Shown: positions 8,021-15,822, numbered from the stretch's first letter. The stretch is 32,824 nt of DNA from JANOMH01 sp031422295 (GCA_031422295.1 JANOQM010000074.1:1-32824), one strand, 5' to 3'. The notes: generated by a model not told the origin, from the sequence alone. Made by a program: numbers and translations.

Positions 8021-8472
8021 TCATGCCCCGATGGTCGGGTCCGCCCACATCGTCCGGGCCGCGCGACCCGGCCAGTCGGCGTCATAGGCGGCGCCGTCAA
8101 ACCCGGCTTTTACCCCGCGCAGCATATCGCCCACGGTCGGCAGACCCGCAGGTTCAGCGGCCCCCTGCCACAGTCTGGCACGGATCAGGGCACGGGCGCA
8201 TTGTGAATATACCTCGGCAATCGTGATGCGGATGACAGTGCGCGGCAAGGCCCCGTCGCGATCAAACCGGGCCAAAATAACTGGATCAGCACTCAGCCGC
8301 GCGGGCTGCCGTCGGTGCCTTCGGGGCCAATTGTGCTTAACACACAAAACCGCGATTGGGCGATCCAGTGGTGATACTCGGGTGTCAGGTGATCGGTAAC
8401 CTTGATCACGGACGCTTCGGCGGGTTGGGCGTAAATTGCCTCAAGTTCAGCTATGCAGCGGATGAATTGCAT
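8021..8472 (-). pseudogene. PPOX-type FMN-binding flavoprotein, broken by an internal deletion
   Basis: Two halves of a pyridoxamine-5'-phosphate-oxidase-like flavoprotein (MSMEG_1061-like subfamily) lie in different frames. The N-terminal half starts at the ATG at 8472 and reads 59 codons, including CVLSTIGPEGTDGSPRG, then stops at TGA (8293-8295). The C-terminal half, in the +1 frame, begins RLSADPVILARFDRDG and continues PRTVIRITIAEVYSQCARAL to 8021, including the typical GEML-like and ARTMW end. About 55-60 residues that normally link SPRGD to the GRAR.L.DP segment are missing; these contain the FMN-contacting RGNNR region. The N-terminal ATG overlaps the TfoX stop (TGATG), so it was once the second gene of an operon. 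A functional product is very unlikely. Confidence 0.85.
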
Positions 8473-8813
8473 CAGATTTTCCCCGATTTGGGCTTGGCCG
8501 ATCTGGGCTTAAGGGCTGGTGCCGCAGCCACGATACTCCGAACAACTTGGGCCAGAATATCAGCATCCTCCAGCCCTTCATCCACCAATACCTGCGGTTT
8601 ACCACCGGGATAGGCCGGGGTAAGGGTCGCCTCGGGCATCACGGCAATCACAGCGGGCAGAGGTTTCAGGAACAGTTGATTATCGCAGATCAGACCAATG
8701 ATCACGCCGTCACAATAGACGCCATATTCGCCAAACATCTTGCGGGCCGTGATTTGCCCGGCACCGGCCATCTGACCGCAGATGTAGTCGACTGTGTCTT
8801 GATCGCTCGCCAT
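8472..8813 (-). CDS. TfoX N-terminal domain protein
   Basis: This is a 113-residue soluble protein consisting only of the TfoX/Sxy N-terminal domain. It has the family signature ARKMFGEYGVYCDGVIIGLI (about 23-42), then LFLKPLP and the YPGGKPQVLVDE stretch. In gamma-proteobacteria full-length TfoX/Sxy is a competence co-activator. Single-domain versions such as this are common in alphaproteobacteria and have no assigned role. I chose the ATG at 8813 because GAGG lies 7-8 bases upstream. A longer frame starting at TTG 8840 would translate a palindromic repeat and is unlikely. The stop overlaps the start of the downstream flavoprotein pseudogene by one base. Confidence 0.88.
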   Translation of the reverse strand: MASDQDTVDYICGQMAGAGQITARKMFGEYGVYCDGVIIGLICDNQLFLKPLPAVIAVMPEATLTPAYPGGKPQVLVDEGLEDADILAQVVRSIVAAAPALKPRSAKPKSGKI

Positions 8814-8823
8814 GACAGCCTCG

Positions 8824-8845
8824 CGTAAAGTGGGTTTCAACCCAC
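8824..8845 (-). repeat. Palindromic repeat, copy 3 (upstream of the TfoX-like gene)
   Basis: Read on the minus strand this is GTGGGTTGAAACCCAC followed by TTTACG, matching copies 1, 2 and 4. It ends only 10 bases before the TfoX-like start codon, so it lies in that gene's promoter or leader. Confidence 0.85.
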
Positions 8846-8892
8846 AGTTTGCCTGTCGATCTGGCCCCTGACCAGTCTAAAATCCTGAAACC

Positions 8893-8915
8893 CGTAAGGT
8901 GGGTTTCAACCCACC
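8893..8915 (-). repeat. Palindromic repeat, copy 4
   Basis: Minus-strand GGTGGGTTGAAACCCACC followed by TTACG has the same 18-base core as copy 1. It lies 48 bases from copy 3 in the same orientation. The pair is bracketed by the rplT terminator and the TfoX-like gene. Confidence 0.85.
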
Positions 8916-8929
8916 ACCCCCTTCAATGC

Positions 8930-8953
8930 AAAAAGCCGCCCCAACGGGACGGC
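8930..8953 (-). terminator. Rho-independent terminator of rpmI-rplT
   Basis: On the minus strand, GCCGTCCC and GGGGCGGC form an 8-bp stem with one G-T pair and a 3-base loop. TTTTT follows immediately. It lies 22 bases after the rplT stop, so it ends the L35-L20 transcript. Confidence 0.88.
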
Positions 8954-8975
8954 AAATTGCAGAGTTTCAAACGTT

Positions 8976-9341
8976 TCAGGCAGGCAGTGCTGCGCGTGCC
9001 TTGGTCGCAATTGCAATGAACGCGTCGGGTTCATGCACGGCCAGATCGGCCAGAACCTTGCGGTCCACTTCGATCCCGGCAAGCGACAGGCCATTGATAA
9101 ACCGCGAATACGTAAACTCGGCGTCGAATGCCCGGACGGCTGCATTGATCCGCTGAATCCACAAGGCGCGGAAATTCCGCTTGCGGACATGCCGGTCGCG
9201 GGTCGCATATTGGTTGGCTTTATCGACCGCCTGTTTGGCCACTTTAAACGTGCGGCGACGGTGATCGTAATAGCCTTTGGCCGCATCAAGGATTTTCTTG
9301 TGACGGCGATGGGTGACGGTACCACCTTTGGTGCGTGACAT
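8976..9341 (-). CDS. rplT: 50S ribosomal protein L20
   Basis: This is a 121-residue early-assembly protein of the large ribosomal subunit that binds 23S rRNA domain II. The family pattern is clear: a long basic helical N-terminus (THRRHKKILDAAKGYYDHRR), the RKRNFRALWIQRINAAVR core, and the C-terminal globular part with NGLSLAGIEVDRKVLADLA. The ATG at 9341 follows a perfect AAGGAGG placed 7 bases upstream. The gene is 13 bp downstream of rpmI in the usual L35-L20 pair and ends at a strong terminator. infC, often the first gene of this operon, is not here. Confidence 0.98.
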   Translation of the reverse strand: MSRTKGGTVTHRRHKKILDAAKGYYDHRRRTFKVAKQAVDKANQYATRDRHVRKRNFRALWIQRINAAVRAFDAEFTYSRFINGLSLAGIEVDRKVLADLAVHEPDAFIAIATKARAALPA

Positions 9342-9354
9342 ATCTTAAGCCTCC

Positions 9355-9555
9355 TTAACGGTCATAGGGCATGTAGGACTTGATGATCTTCGAGTCCTGC
9401 GCTGAAAGAACCGTGGTGCCGCGGGCGTCACGAATGAATTTGGTGGACCGCTTGATCATGCCATGGCGTTTGCCGGCCTGACCGGCTTTGACTAGGCCGG
9501 ACGCAGTCATCTTAAAGCGCTTCTTCGCGCTCGACTTGGTCTTCATCTTGGGCAT
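9355..9555 (-). CDS. rpmI: 50S ribosomal protein L35
   Basis: This is a 66-residue basic protein of the large ribosomal subunit. The start MPKMKTKSSAKKRFKMTASG is diagnostic, and the later GKRHGMIKRSTKFIRDARG and SYMPYDR end fit the family. The ATG at 9555 has GGAGA 6-7 bases upstream. A longer frame beginning at 9660 would add residues with no family counterpart. It is the first gene of the rpmI-rplT pair. The 122 bp upstream, before the lipoprotein gene, should hold the promoter, but I could not identify one. Confidence 0.97.
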   Translation of the reverse strand: MPKMKTKSSAKKRFKMTASGLVKAGQAGKRHGMIKRSTKFIRDARGTTVLSAQDSKIIKSYMPYDR

Positions 9556-9677
9556 TTTTGTCTCCATAAGCAGGGGATGAACGCGCGCCTCGGCATGCCA
9601 CTTTGGCCGGACGCGCGGGGATAGAAGCCGCTGCATAGGTGACCATTTGCCAAGACGCAAGCCCCAAGCAGATCAGA

Positions 9678-10016
9678 TCAGTAGGTTGGAGAGTATCCTC
9701 CACTACTGTCATCATCAGCGCGGTTCATCCGCTCGATCATCGCGACGCAATCGTCCAAAGATTGATTCAGCGTGCAGTTCGTCGTGACCGTGCCGCAGGT
9801 CACCTTAAACTGCGTTCCTGTCGTCCGCTCGATCGGCCCCTCACCCATTTGAAGGTCGGTCAATTCGCTATAGGTCACATCAAACAGCTGGGCGGAACAG
9901 GTCTTTGCCGAAACATCGACTGGCGAAGGCGCACCGTTCGCAACATATTCCGGAGGGGCACCACATCCTGCCAGCACAAGTGCCAAACCGATAAAACCCG
10001 TAAATAGGCTTTTCAT
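9678..10016 (-). CDS. Small putative lipoprotein
   Basis: This is a 112-residue protein with a lipoprotein signal: MK, a hydrophobic stretch FTGFIGLALVLAGC, and a lipobox LAGC with the lipidated Cys at residue 18. Residue +2 is Gly, so the mature protein would be expected in the outer membrane if E. coli sorting rules apply. The mature part has four more cysteines (KTCSAQ, VTCGTV, TNCTLN, DDCVAM), enough for two disulfides, and no domain I recognise. The ATG at 10016 gives the best signal peptide; an ATG three codons upstream is possible. It lies after the small membrane protein gene on the same strand, separated by 107 bp, so co-transcription is uncertain. Confidence 0.75.
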   Translation of the reverse strand: MKSLFTGFIGLALVLAGCGAPPEYVANGAPSPVDVSAKTCSAQLFDVTYSELTDLQMGEGPIERTTGTQFKVTCGTVTTNCTLNQSLDDCVAMIERMNRADDDSSGGYSPTY

Positions 10017-10123
10017 TTTGAGCAATCCAATTTGATTTCAATGCAGATCACCTGTCACAAATGACCGATTCGCGCAATGTCGACCGAAGTCTGGACAGTC
10101 CGCTGCGGGCCGCGACTGGCCGG

Positions 10124-10348
10124 TCAATTGATGTAGCCGCCCACAACCCGAACAAATACATCCGGAATCTCGGTCACCGAATAGCCACCCGGATTGGAAT
10201 AGACCGCCAGTGCCACCAGCCCGCCACCGATCATGATCAAAATGGCGGCGGCGCGTGGGGCGCGGCCTTCGGAAAACGCGCTCAGGATTGCGGGAATAGC
10301 AAAGGCCGCAATGATGATGCCGATTACAAAATACAGATCCGGGTCCAT
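10124..10348 (-). CDS. Small two-helix membrane protein of unknown function
   Basis: This 74-residue protein has two predicted membrane helices: about residues 5-24 (LYFVIGIIIAAFAIPAILSA) and about 34-50 (AAILIMIGGGLVALAVY). A short SEGRAPR loop separates them, and a soluble tail ends VFVRVVGGYIN. GAGG 8-9 bases before the ATG supports the start. It begins 33 bp after the pyruvate kinase stop on the same strand and so probably shares its transcript. I recall similar small proteins after pyk in other Rhodobacteraceae, but no function is known to me. It has no resemblance to a ribosomal protein despite its small size. Confidence 0.75.
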   Translation of the reverse strand: MDPDLYFVIGIIIAAFAIPAILSAFSEGRAPRAAAILIMIGGGLVALAVYSNPGGYSVTEIPDVFVRVVGGYIN

Positions 10349-10381
10349 GTCTTTGCCTCAAAACTTTGACTGCAGACAGGC

Positions 10382-11827
10382 TTACTCCGGATCGCCACTA
10401 TAAATCAAACGTTCCTCGCAGGGGGCCACACGCAGAATATTCGTCGACCCCGGGGTGTTGAACGGCACACCGGCGGTGACAACGATCTTGTCCTTCTCGG
10501 TAGCCAGCCCTTGGGCGAGGGCCGCCCGGACGGCAGAAATCACCGCCAGCTTGAACCTGTCAACCGGGCCTACAATCACACAGTTCATGCCCCAGGACAA
10601 ACACAACCTGCGGGCGGTCCGTTCGTCTGATGTCAGCGCAATAATCGGCACGCGCGGGCGTTCGCGGGCAACCAGCAGGGCCGTGGTGCCCGATTGCGAG
10701 AAACAGCAGATCGCTTTGACATCGGTCGCTTCGGCGATTTCGCGGGCTGCGGCCACGATGCCGTCAGCCACCGTGCTGCGGCTGGCTTTGCGGCTGGCGG
10801 CGATAATCTCGACATAAGTTGGGTCGGCCTCGACCTCTTTGGCGACATTATCCATGGTCATGACCGCCTCAATCGGAAATGATCCGGCGGCGGATTCGGC
10901 CGATAGCATGATCGCGTCTGCCCCTTCGTAGATCGCAGTGGCCACATCGCTGACCTCGGCCCGGGTCGGCACCGGCGATTCGATCATTGATTCCAGCATC
11001 TGCGTGGCCACGATCACCGGCTTGGCGGCGGCCCGGCATTTGCGGACCAGTTGTTTCTGGATTGGCGGCACATTCTGCACCGGAAGTTCCACGCCCAGAT
11101 CGCCACGGGCGACCATGATGCCGTCCGACACCGCCAGAATTTCGTCAAACGCCTTCACTGCAGCAGGCTTTTCAATCTTCGACAGGATCGCCGCACGTCC
11201 CTTGGCCAATTTACGGGCCTCGTGCACATCTTCGGGGCGCTGGACAAAGGACAGGGCCAGCCAGTCAACGCCCAGTTCGCAGACAAATTCCAGATCTTTG
11301 CGGTCTTTGTCCGAAAGGGCGGCCAGCGGCAGCACCACATCGGGCACATTCACGCCCTTGCGGTTGGAAATCGCGCCGCCGACCATCACCTCGCAATTGG
11401 CATAGGTGGCACCACAATCCTTGACCCGCAACCGGATTTTACCGTCATTGACCAGCAGCGACGCCCCCGGCTCAAGCGCGTCGAAAATCTCTTTATGCGG
11501 CAGTTGCACCCGAGTCACGTCGCCCTCGGCTGCATCAAGGTCCAGCCGGAACGCTGCGCCAACAACGAGGTCTTCGGACCCGTTCTTGAACACACCAACG
11601 CGCAGTTTCGGCCCCTGCAAATCGGCCAGAATGCCGATGGGTGATCCCAGATCAGCCTCGACCTGACGGATCGTTTCGTGGCGCTTGCGGACATCCTCAT
11701 GCGCACCGTGGCTCATGTTCAGGCGGAACACATCAGCCCCGGCCTCGGCCAGTTTGCGGATCATTTCATAGGTGCTGGACGCGGGGCCCAGCGTGGCCAC
11801 GATCTTGACATTGCGGTTGCGTTTCAT
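10382..11827 (-). CDS. pyk: Pyruvate kinase
   Basis: This is the cytoplasmic glycolytic enzyme that converts phosphoenolpyruvate and ADP to pyruvate and ATP. The 481-residue protein begins MKRNRNVKIVATLGPASSTY, the standard N-terminus. FRLNMSHG (substrate and metal site), the pyruvate kinase signature around AAILSKIEKPAAVKAFDEIL (catalytic Lys in KIEKP), and MVARGDLGVELP all follow. The helix around VIVATQMLESMIESPVPTRAE is intact, and the C-terminal domain is complete. I placed the start at ATG 11827; upstream in-frame codons (to 11917) have no family match. The gene is divergent from the N-formylglutamate amidohydrolase, with 138 bp between them that must contain both promoters. Confidence 0.97.
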   Translation of the reverse strand: MKRNRNVKIVATLGPASSTYEMIRKLAEAGADVFRLNMSHGAHEDVRKRHETIRQVEADLGSPIGILADLQGPKLRVGVFKNGSEDLVVGAAFRLDLDAAEGDVTRVQLPHKEIFDALEPGASLLVNDGKIRLRVKDCGATYANCEVMVGGAISNRKGVNVPDVVLPLAALSDKDRKDLEFVCELGVDWLALSFVQRPEDVHEARKLAKGRAAILSKIEKPAAVKAFDEILAVSDGIMVARGDLGVELPVQNVPPIQKQLVRKCRAAAKPVIVATQMLESMIESPVPTRAEVSDVATAIYEGADAIMLSAESAAGSFPIEAVMTMDNVAKEVEADPTYVEIIAASRKASRSTVADGIVAAAREIAEATDVKAICCFSQSGTTALLVARERPRVPIIALTSDERTARRLCLSWGMNCVIVGPVDRFKLAVISAVRAALAQGLATEKDKIVVTAGVPFNTPGSTNILRVAPCEERLIYSGDPE

Positions 11828-11965
11828 CGAACGAAGTCCTTCATATCTTCTGAAGCGCGCAGTTACCGCTAACGCCAATTTCGGCGCCCTTATTGCGCAA
11901 TTCCATTCATGCCACAACTAGCCTAAGGGGATTGCGACAAAGTTGACGGGTTAAGACTGCACGAA

Positions 11966-12703
11966 ATGCACCATCCTGCCTATGAATTAATCAGTTCTGG
12001 CGAAAGCCGGTGGTTGCTAACCTGCGATCATGCCTGCAATGCAGTGCCAGATTGGGTCAATGGCGGCAATTTGGGGCTGCCTGCAGCCGATATGGCGCGA
12101 CATATCGCATCTGATCTGGGGGCAGCGGGGCTGACCCGGGCGCTGGCCGCTGCACTGCGCGCGCCTGCAGTCCTGTCGCGGTTTTCCCGGCTGGTAATTG
12201 ATCCAAACCGGGGTACCGATGACCCGACCCTGCTGATGAGGCTGTATGACGGGACGATCATTCCGGCCAACCGGCATGCCGGGGCGGATGAACTGGAACA
12301 GCGCATGGACCGGTTATACCGGCCCTACCACGCGGCCCTTGCCGGGCTGGCGGCGCAGCGGGTTGATACAGTAATTTGTGCCATCCACAGCTTTACCCCG
12401 CAACTGCGCGGGCGGGCAGCGCGGCCTTGGCACGTTGGCATCCTGTATTCCCATCTGGATGACCGGCTGGCGCGGCCCCTGCTGGCCCGGCTGCGCGCCG
12501 AACCCGATCTGTGTATCGGCGATAACGCACCTTATGCCGGGCATCTGCCCGGTGATGCGATTGACCAGCACGCCCTGCAACCGGGGCGGCTGAATGTGCT
12601 GATCGAGTTGCGGCAGGACCTGATTGCTGACGCTGCGGCGCAAACCTATTGGGCCAAACGATTGGCCCCTTTATTAGCTGCCGCCCTCTCTGATCTTGCA
12701 TGA
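11966..12703 (+). CDS. N-formylglutamate amidohydrolase family protein
   Basis: This is a 245-residue metal-dependent amidohydrolase of the N-formylglutamate deformylase family (HutG type), related to zinc carboxypeptidases. It has a WLLTCDHACNAVPD segment near the N-terminus (the Asp-His pair is a likely metal site). The core contains RFSRLVIDPNRGTDDPTL (about 71-88), and AIHSFTPQ (about 138-145) carries another likely active-site His. No other histidine-utilisation genes are nearby, so the true substrate may be another N-acyl amino acid. It is the first gene of a co-directional series (HAD, DUF1244, DUF5671). No good ribosome-binding site precedes the ATG. Confidence 0.88.
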   Translation: MHHPAYELISSGESRWLLTCDHACNAVPDWVNGGNLGLPAADMARHIASDLGAAGLTRALAAALRAPAVLSRFSRLVIDPNRGTDDPTLLMRLYDGTIIPANRHAGADELEQRMDRLYRPYHAALAGLAAQRVDTVICAIHSFTPQLRGRAARPWHVGILYSHLDDRLARPLLARLRAEPDLCIGDNAPYAGHLPGDAIDQHALQPGRLNVLIELRQDLIADAAAQTYWAKRLAPLLAAALSDLA

Positions 12704-12712
12704 AAGCCTGAC

Positions 12713-13360
12713 ATGACCCGATACGCCGCCGCGATATTCGACCTTGATGGCACGTTGATTGATACTGAACGGTTGCTGATCGACACCTGCATGCAGACGC
12801 TGGCCAATTACGGGCACGATGTCAGTCGTGATTTCCTGATCTCGATGGTTGGCGTGTCGGAAGTGGAAGGGTTCAGACGCATCTGTGCTGAGATCAAAGT
12901 GGACCTTGATCCGATTGAATTCGCTGCCGCATGGAGCCGGGCCAATCAGGCGGCTTATGCCAGTGGCATTCCACTGATGCCTGGGGTGGCCGACCTGCTG
13001 GGACAGCTTAAGGTGATCGGCATTCCGGTCGCAGTGGCCACCAACAGCAGCACCAAAGGGGCGTGGCGCAAGCTTGGGCTGGCCGGGCTGGCCGGGCAGT
13101 TTGATACGGTGATCGGCTATGATGCCGTGCCCAATGCCAAACCTGCGCCGGATGTATTTCTGGCCGCCGCCGCTGGGCTGGGCGTCAATCCCGCCAATTG
13201 CCTGGCGTTCGAGGACAGCGAAACCGGCGTGACCGCTGCCCTTGCCGCCGGAATGACCGTTGTGCATGTGCCCGATATGGCCAGCTCGGCGGAAACCGGG
13301 GCGCAATACTTGGCGGCCTCTATCCTTGAAGGTGCGTTTGCGGCCGGGCTAATCCGCTAA
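12713..13360 (+). CDS. HAD-family hydrolase, beta-phosphoglucomutase-like subgroup
   Basis: This is a 215-residue soluble phosphatase or phosphomutase of the HAD superfamily, subfamily IA. The catalytic motif I DLDGT has the nucleophile Asp10 and the acid/base Asp12. Motif II is in VAVATNSS, the motif III lysine in NAKPAPDVF, and motif IV in FEDSETGVTAALAAGM. An alpha-helical cap lies between motifs I and II. Substrates in this group are typically small sugar phosphates and cannot be predicted here. The start is 9 bp after the amidohydrolase stop, suggesting one transcript. Confidence 0.92.
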   Translation: MTRYAAAIFDLDGTLIDTERLLIDTCMQTLANYGHDVSRDFLISMVGVSEVEGFRRICAEIKVDLDPIEFAAAWSRANQAAYASGIPLMPGVADLLGQLKVIGIPVAVATNSSTKGAWRKLGLAGLAGQFDTVIGYDAVPNAKPAPDVFLAAAAGLGVNPANCLAFEDSETGVTAALAAGMTVVHVPDMASSAETGAQYLAASILEGAFAAGLIR

Positions 13361-13422
13361 TCTGCTTGCGACCCGCCCACGCCGATGGTCTGATACCCCC
13401 TGCGACATAGGAGTTCCCAGCC

Positions 13423-13740
13423 ATGGACGACCAGACCCGGACCGAGATTGAAGCCGCTGCATTCCGCCGCTTACGCCAGCACCTGCTGACCGACCGGCCC
13501 GATGTGCAGAATATCGACCTGATGAACATGGCTGGCTTTTGCCGCAACTGTCTGGCCCGTTGGTGGCAAGAGGCCGCAGCCGAACGGGGACATGACCTGA
13601 CCAAAGATGACGCCCGGACCGACTATTACGGCATGCCGCAGGCCGACTGGCAGGCGTTGCACCAAACGGGTGCGGATGCCGCCAAACAGGCCGCATTCAA
13701 CACTGCGTTCGAGGCCAATGTCGGCAAACCCAAAGACTGA
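13423..13740 (+). CDS. DUF1244 family protein
   Basis: This is a 105-residue soluble protein of a family widespread in alpha- and gammaproteobacteria with no established function. The conserved core NMAGFCRNCLARWWQEAA (about 30-47) has two cysteines three residues apart, followed by the DARTDYYGMPQADWQALHQ segment that is also family-typical. AGGAG lies 8-10 bases before the ATG. It sits 62 bp after the HAD gene and 32 bp before the DUF5671 gene, all on the same strand. Confidence 0.88.
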   Translation: MDDQTRTEIEAAAFRRLRQHLLTDRPDVQNIDLMNMAGFCRNCLARWWQEAAAERGHDLTKDDARTDYYGMPQADWQALHQTGADAAKQAAFNTAFEANVGKPKD

Positions 13741-13772
13741 TCTGAACATTCCCACCCAAAGGACCTGCCGTT

Positions 13773-14432
13773 ATGCGCCAAGCTGACCAGCTTTCTGAAT
13801 TTGTCCGGACTGCCCTAAGTGACGGGCGCAGCCGGGCTGACATCAGTGCCGCCATGACACAAGCCGGGTGGAGCGTGGGCGAGGCCACCTCGGCGATGGA
13901 CGGATGGGCCGAAAGTTCATTTTCCACGCCCGTGCCCCGGCCCCGCCCCTATGTTTCAGCACGCGAAGTGTTCCTGTACGGCCTGATGTTCGTGGCCTTG
14001 TCGATGACCACGATCTATCTGGCGCAGCTTGGCATGGCGCTGGTCGATCTGTGGATGCAGGCCGACCCGGTGACCGACAATGACAATTACTATTACAATG
14101 GCAATTATCTCATGTCGCAAATCCGCTGGGCCATCGCGGTGCTGGTCGTGTTCCTGCCGGTTTTCGTTTTCCTGAATATCCGCACCGAAAGGACCGCGCG
14201 GGCCGATCCGGCCAAACGACGGTCATTGGTGCGCAAATGGTTTGTGTCCATCGCGCTTTTCGTCTCGTTGGTCGTGATATTGGGCAATCTGATCTATACG
14301 ATCTACGCGCTGTTGAACGGTGAACTGACGCCGCAGTTTCTGGCCAAGGCGGGGCTGGTCGCGGTCATTGCCCTGATTGTCATCTTCAACTTTCGCGATG
14401 AAATGAAGGACCGGGCCGTTGCAACAGTCTGA
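13773..14432 (+). CDS. DUF5671-type membrane protein
   Basis: This is a 219-residue protein with a soluble N-terminal helical domain and membrane helices. The N-terminal part (about 1-50) contains a SRADISAAMTQAGW motif resembling a small domain in which a helix pair ends in a conserved GW. About four hydrophobic segments follow: 67-90, 112-134, 153-175 and 186-204. The acidic, Tyr/Asn-rich loop DNDNYYYNGNY (about 107-117) between the first two would be extracytoplasmic. The family is uncharacterised. AAAGGA precedes the ATG. The stop is followed one base later by the next ATG, so the two genes are likely translated as a pair. Confidence 0.8.
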   Translation: MRQADQLSEFVRTALSDGRSRADISAAMTQAGWSVGEATSAMDGWAESSFSTPVPRPRPYVSAREVFLYGLMFVALSMTTIYLAQLGMALVDLWMQADPVTDNDNYYYNGNYLMSQIRWAIAVLVVFLPVFVFLNIRTERTARADPAKRRSLVRKWFVSIALFVSLVVILGNLIYTIYALLNGELTPQFLAKAGLVAVIALIVIFNFRDEMKDRAVATV

Positions 14433-14433
14433 T

Positions 14434-14823
14434 ATGGCGATGGTGGCCCTTGCAGCGGTTACTGCGGTTGGGATTGGCGCGGGCCTGTATGCAACCGGCG
14501 GGCCGGAATATGCCCGCAAGATTCAGCGCGACGAAATTCGGATTGATCACTTGCAGCAGCTGATGTCGACGGTCGATTGCACAGCCAGATCAGGCGGTGG
14601 CAAATTGCCCGAAACCCTTGATCCGGCAAATGACTGCGCGCCGTTGCCACCCCTGACCGACCCGGGCAGTGACGAACCTTATCGCTATCTGAGGACCGGC
14701 ACAGGGACCTATCAATTGTGCGCCGGTTTTGAAACCGACATGAGTTGGCGAAACGGCTTTGATCTGGCGGATTTTGATCCTGCGACAGGGTGCCTTAGTC
14801 ACACAATCCGCCTGTATGAATGA
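14434..14823 (+). CDS. Membrane-anchored periplasmic protein, unknown function
   Basis: This 129-residue protein has one N-terminal hydrophobic segment (about 2-22, MVALAAVTAVGIGAGLYATG) and a periplasmic domain. That domain contains four cysteines (TVDCTA, NDCAPL, QLCAGF, TGCLSH) and the segment YRYLRTGTGTYQLCAGFETD. This Y-x-L-C-A-x-F pattern occurs in type-II-secretion pseudopilin-like or small anchored proteins, but I cannot assign a family. I prefer the ATG at 14434, one base after the DUF5671 stop, over a TTG at 14419. It is probably the end of the operon and faces the D-amino-acid transaminase gene. Confidence 0.75.
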   Translation: MAMVALAAVTAVGIGAGLYATGGPEYARKIQRDEIRIDHLQQLMSTVDCTARSGGGKLPETLDPANDCAPLPPLTDPGSDEPYRYLRTGTGTYQLCAGFETDMSWRNGFDLADFDPATGCLSHTIRLYE

Positions 14824-14829
14824 AAGTCC

Positions 14830-15696
14830 TCAGATCGCCGCCTTGCGGCTTTCCTCGATATAAATCTCGCGCAGCCGGGCCACGACGGGGCCGGGTTTGC
14901 CATGGCCCAGATCGGCCCCGTCAATCTGCACCACGGGCATGACAAACATCGTGGCGCTGGTGATGAACGCCTCGTCCGCCGCCTGCGCCTCGGCGATTGT
15001 AAACGGGCGCTCTTCGACCAGCATCTGCGCCTCGGTGGCAAAGCGCAGCACAGCGGCGCGGGTGATGCCAGACAAAATCTCAGGCCCTAAATGTCGGGTG
15101 ATGATGCGGTTACCGCGCACGATATAGGCGTTGTTCGAGGTGCCTTCGGTCACCACCCCGTCCTGCACCATCCAGGCATCATCACAGCCAGCCTTTTTGG
15201 CCATCATCTTGCCCATTGACGGATACAGCAGCTGCACGGTTTTAATGTCGCGGCGGCCCCAGCGGATATCCTCGATCGAGATGACTTTCATCCCGGTTTT
15301 GGCAAGCGGGCTGTCGGCAAGACCGGGTTTGGACTGGGTGAACAGGACCAATGTTGACGGGGTTAGCGCTGGATCAGGAAACACGAAATCGCGGTCGGAG
15401 GGGGCACCACGGGTAATCTGCAGATAGACCATGCCATCGCCGATCTGGTTGCGAACCAACAGTTCGCGGTGAATATCCAGCAATTCGTCCATGGTCACCG
15501 GGCTGACCATGTCCAATTCGTCCAGCGACCGTTGCAAGCGAATGGCATGGCCCGCAAAATCCACGATTTTGCCATCCAGCACACTGGTCACCTCGTAAAC
15601 GCCATCCCCCATCAGAAAGCCCCGGTCGAACACCGACACTTTGGCCTGATCTTCTGGAACATAGTCGCCGTTGACATAAACGATGCGCAAGATCAT
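14830..15696 (-). CDS. dat: D-amino-acid transaminase (PLP fold-type IV)
   Basis: This is a 288-residue PLP enzyme that swaps amino groups between D-amino acids and 2-oxo acids, typically making D-glutamate or D-alanine for peptidoglycan. The N-terminal VFDRGFLMGDGVYEVTSVLD (about 22-41) is characteristic of the D-aminotransferase branch rather than branched-chain IlvE. The Schiff-base lysine is Lys152 in RRDIKTVQLL. Glu184 in VVTEGTSNN is the conserved residue facing the PLP pyridine nitrogen. The PGPVVARL end is also typical. The start needs care: ATG 15696 lies only 1-2 bases after GGAGAG, whereas TTG 15690 gives better spacing; both give nearly the same protein. Confidence 0.9.
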   Translation of the reverse strand: MILRIVYVNGDYVPEDQAKVSVFDRGFLMGDGVYEVTSVLDGKIVDFAGHAIRLQRSLDELDMVSPVTMDELLDIHRELLVRNQIGDGMVYLQITRGAPSDRDFVFPDPALTPSTLVLFTQSKPGLADSPLAKTGMKVISIEDIRWGRRDIKTVQLLYPSMGKMMAKKAGCDDAWMVQDGVVTEGTSNNAYIVRGNRIITRHLGPEILSGITRAAVLRFATEAQMLVEERPFTIAEAQAADEAFITSATMFVMPVVQIDGADLGHGKPGPVVARLREIYIEESRKAAI

Positions 15697-15804
15697 CTCT
15701 CCTGTTCGCAGACCCCTGCATCGTGCAAGTGCGGCCCTGAAAAGCGGTCTTCGGACAGAAGTAGTAAGGCGTCAAGTCCAACCTGCGGCCGGAAAACAAA
15801 ATAG

Positions 15805-15822
15805 GGTGGGACAAATCCCACC
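15805..15822. repeat. Variant palindromic repeat / possible bidirectional terminator
   Basis: GGTGGGA-CAAA-TCCCACC has a 7-bp perfect stem and a 4-base loop. On the plus strand it is followed by ATTTTTAT, on the minus strand by CTATTTTG. It resembles the GTGGG...CCCAC cores of the other copies but has a different centre and flank. It lies between the dat start and the end of the ECDD-repeat gene, so it could terminate that gene's transcript. Confidence 0.7.

Noticed and set aside
10124..10348. Ribosomal protein call for the small gene after pyk
   Set aside because: It has two hydrophobic helices and few basic residues; the true L35 gene is at 9355-9555.
14830..15696. Branched-chain aminotransferase (ilvE) for the PLP fold-IV gene
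   Set aside because: The VFDRGFLMGDGVYEVT opening, size of 288 residues and overall pattern fit D-amino-acid transaminase better than IlvE.
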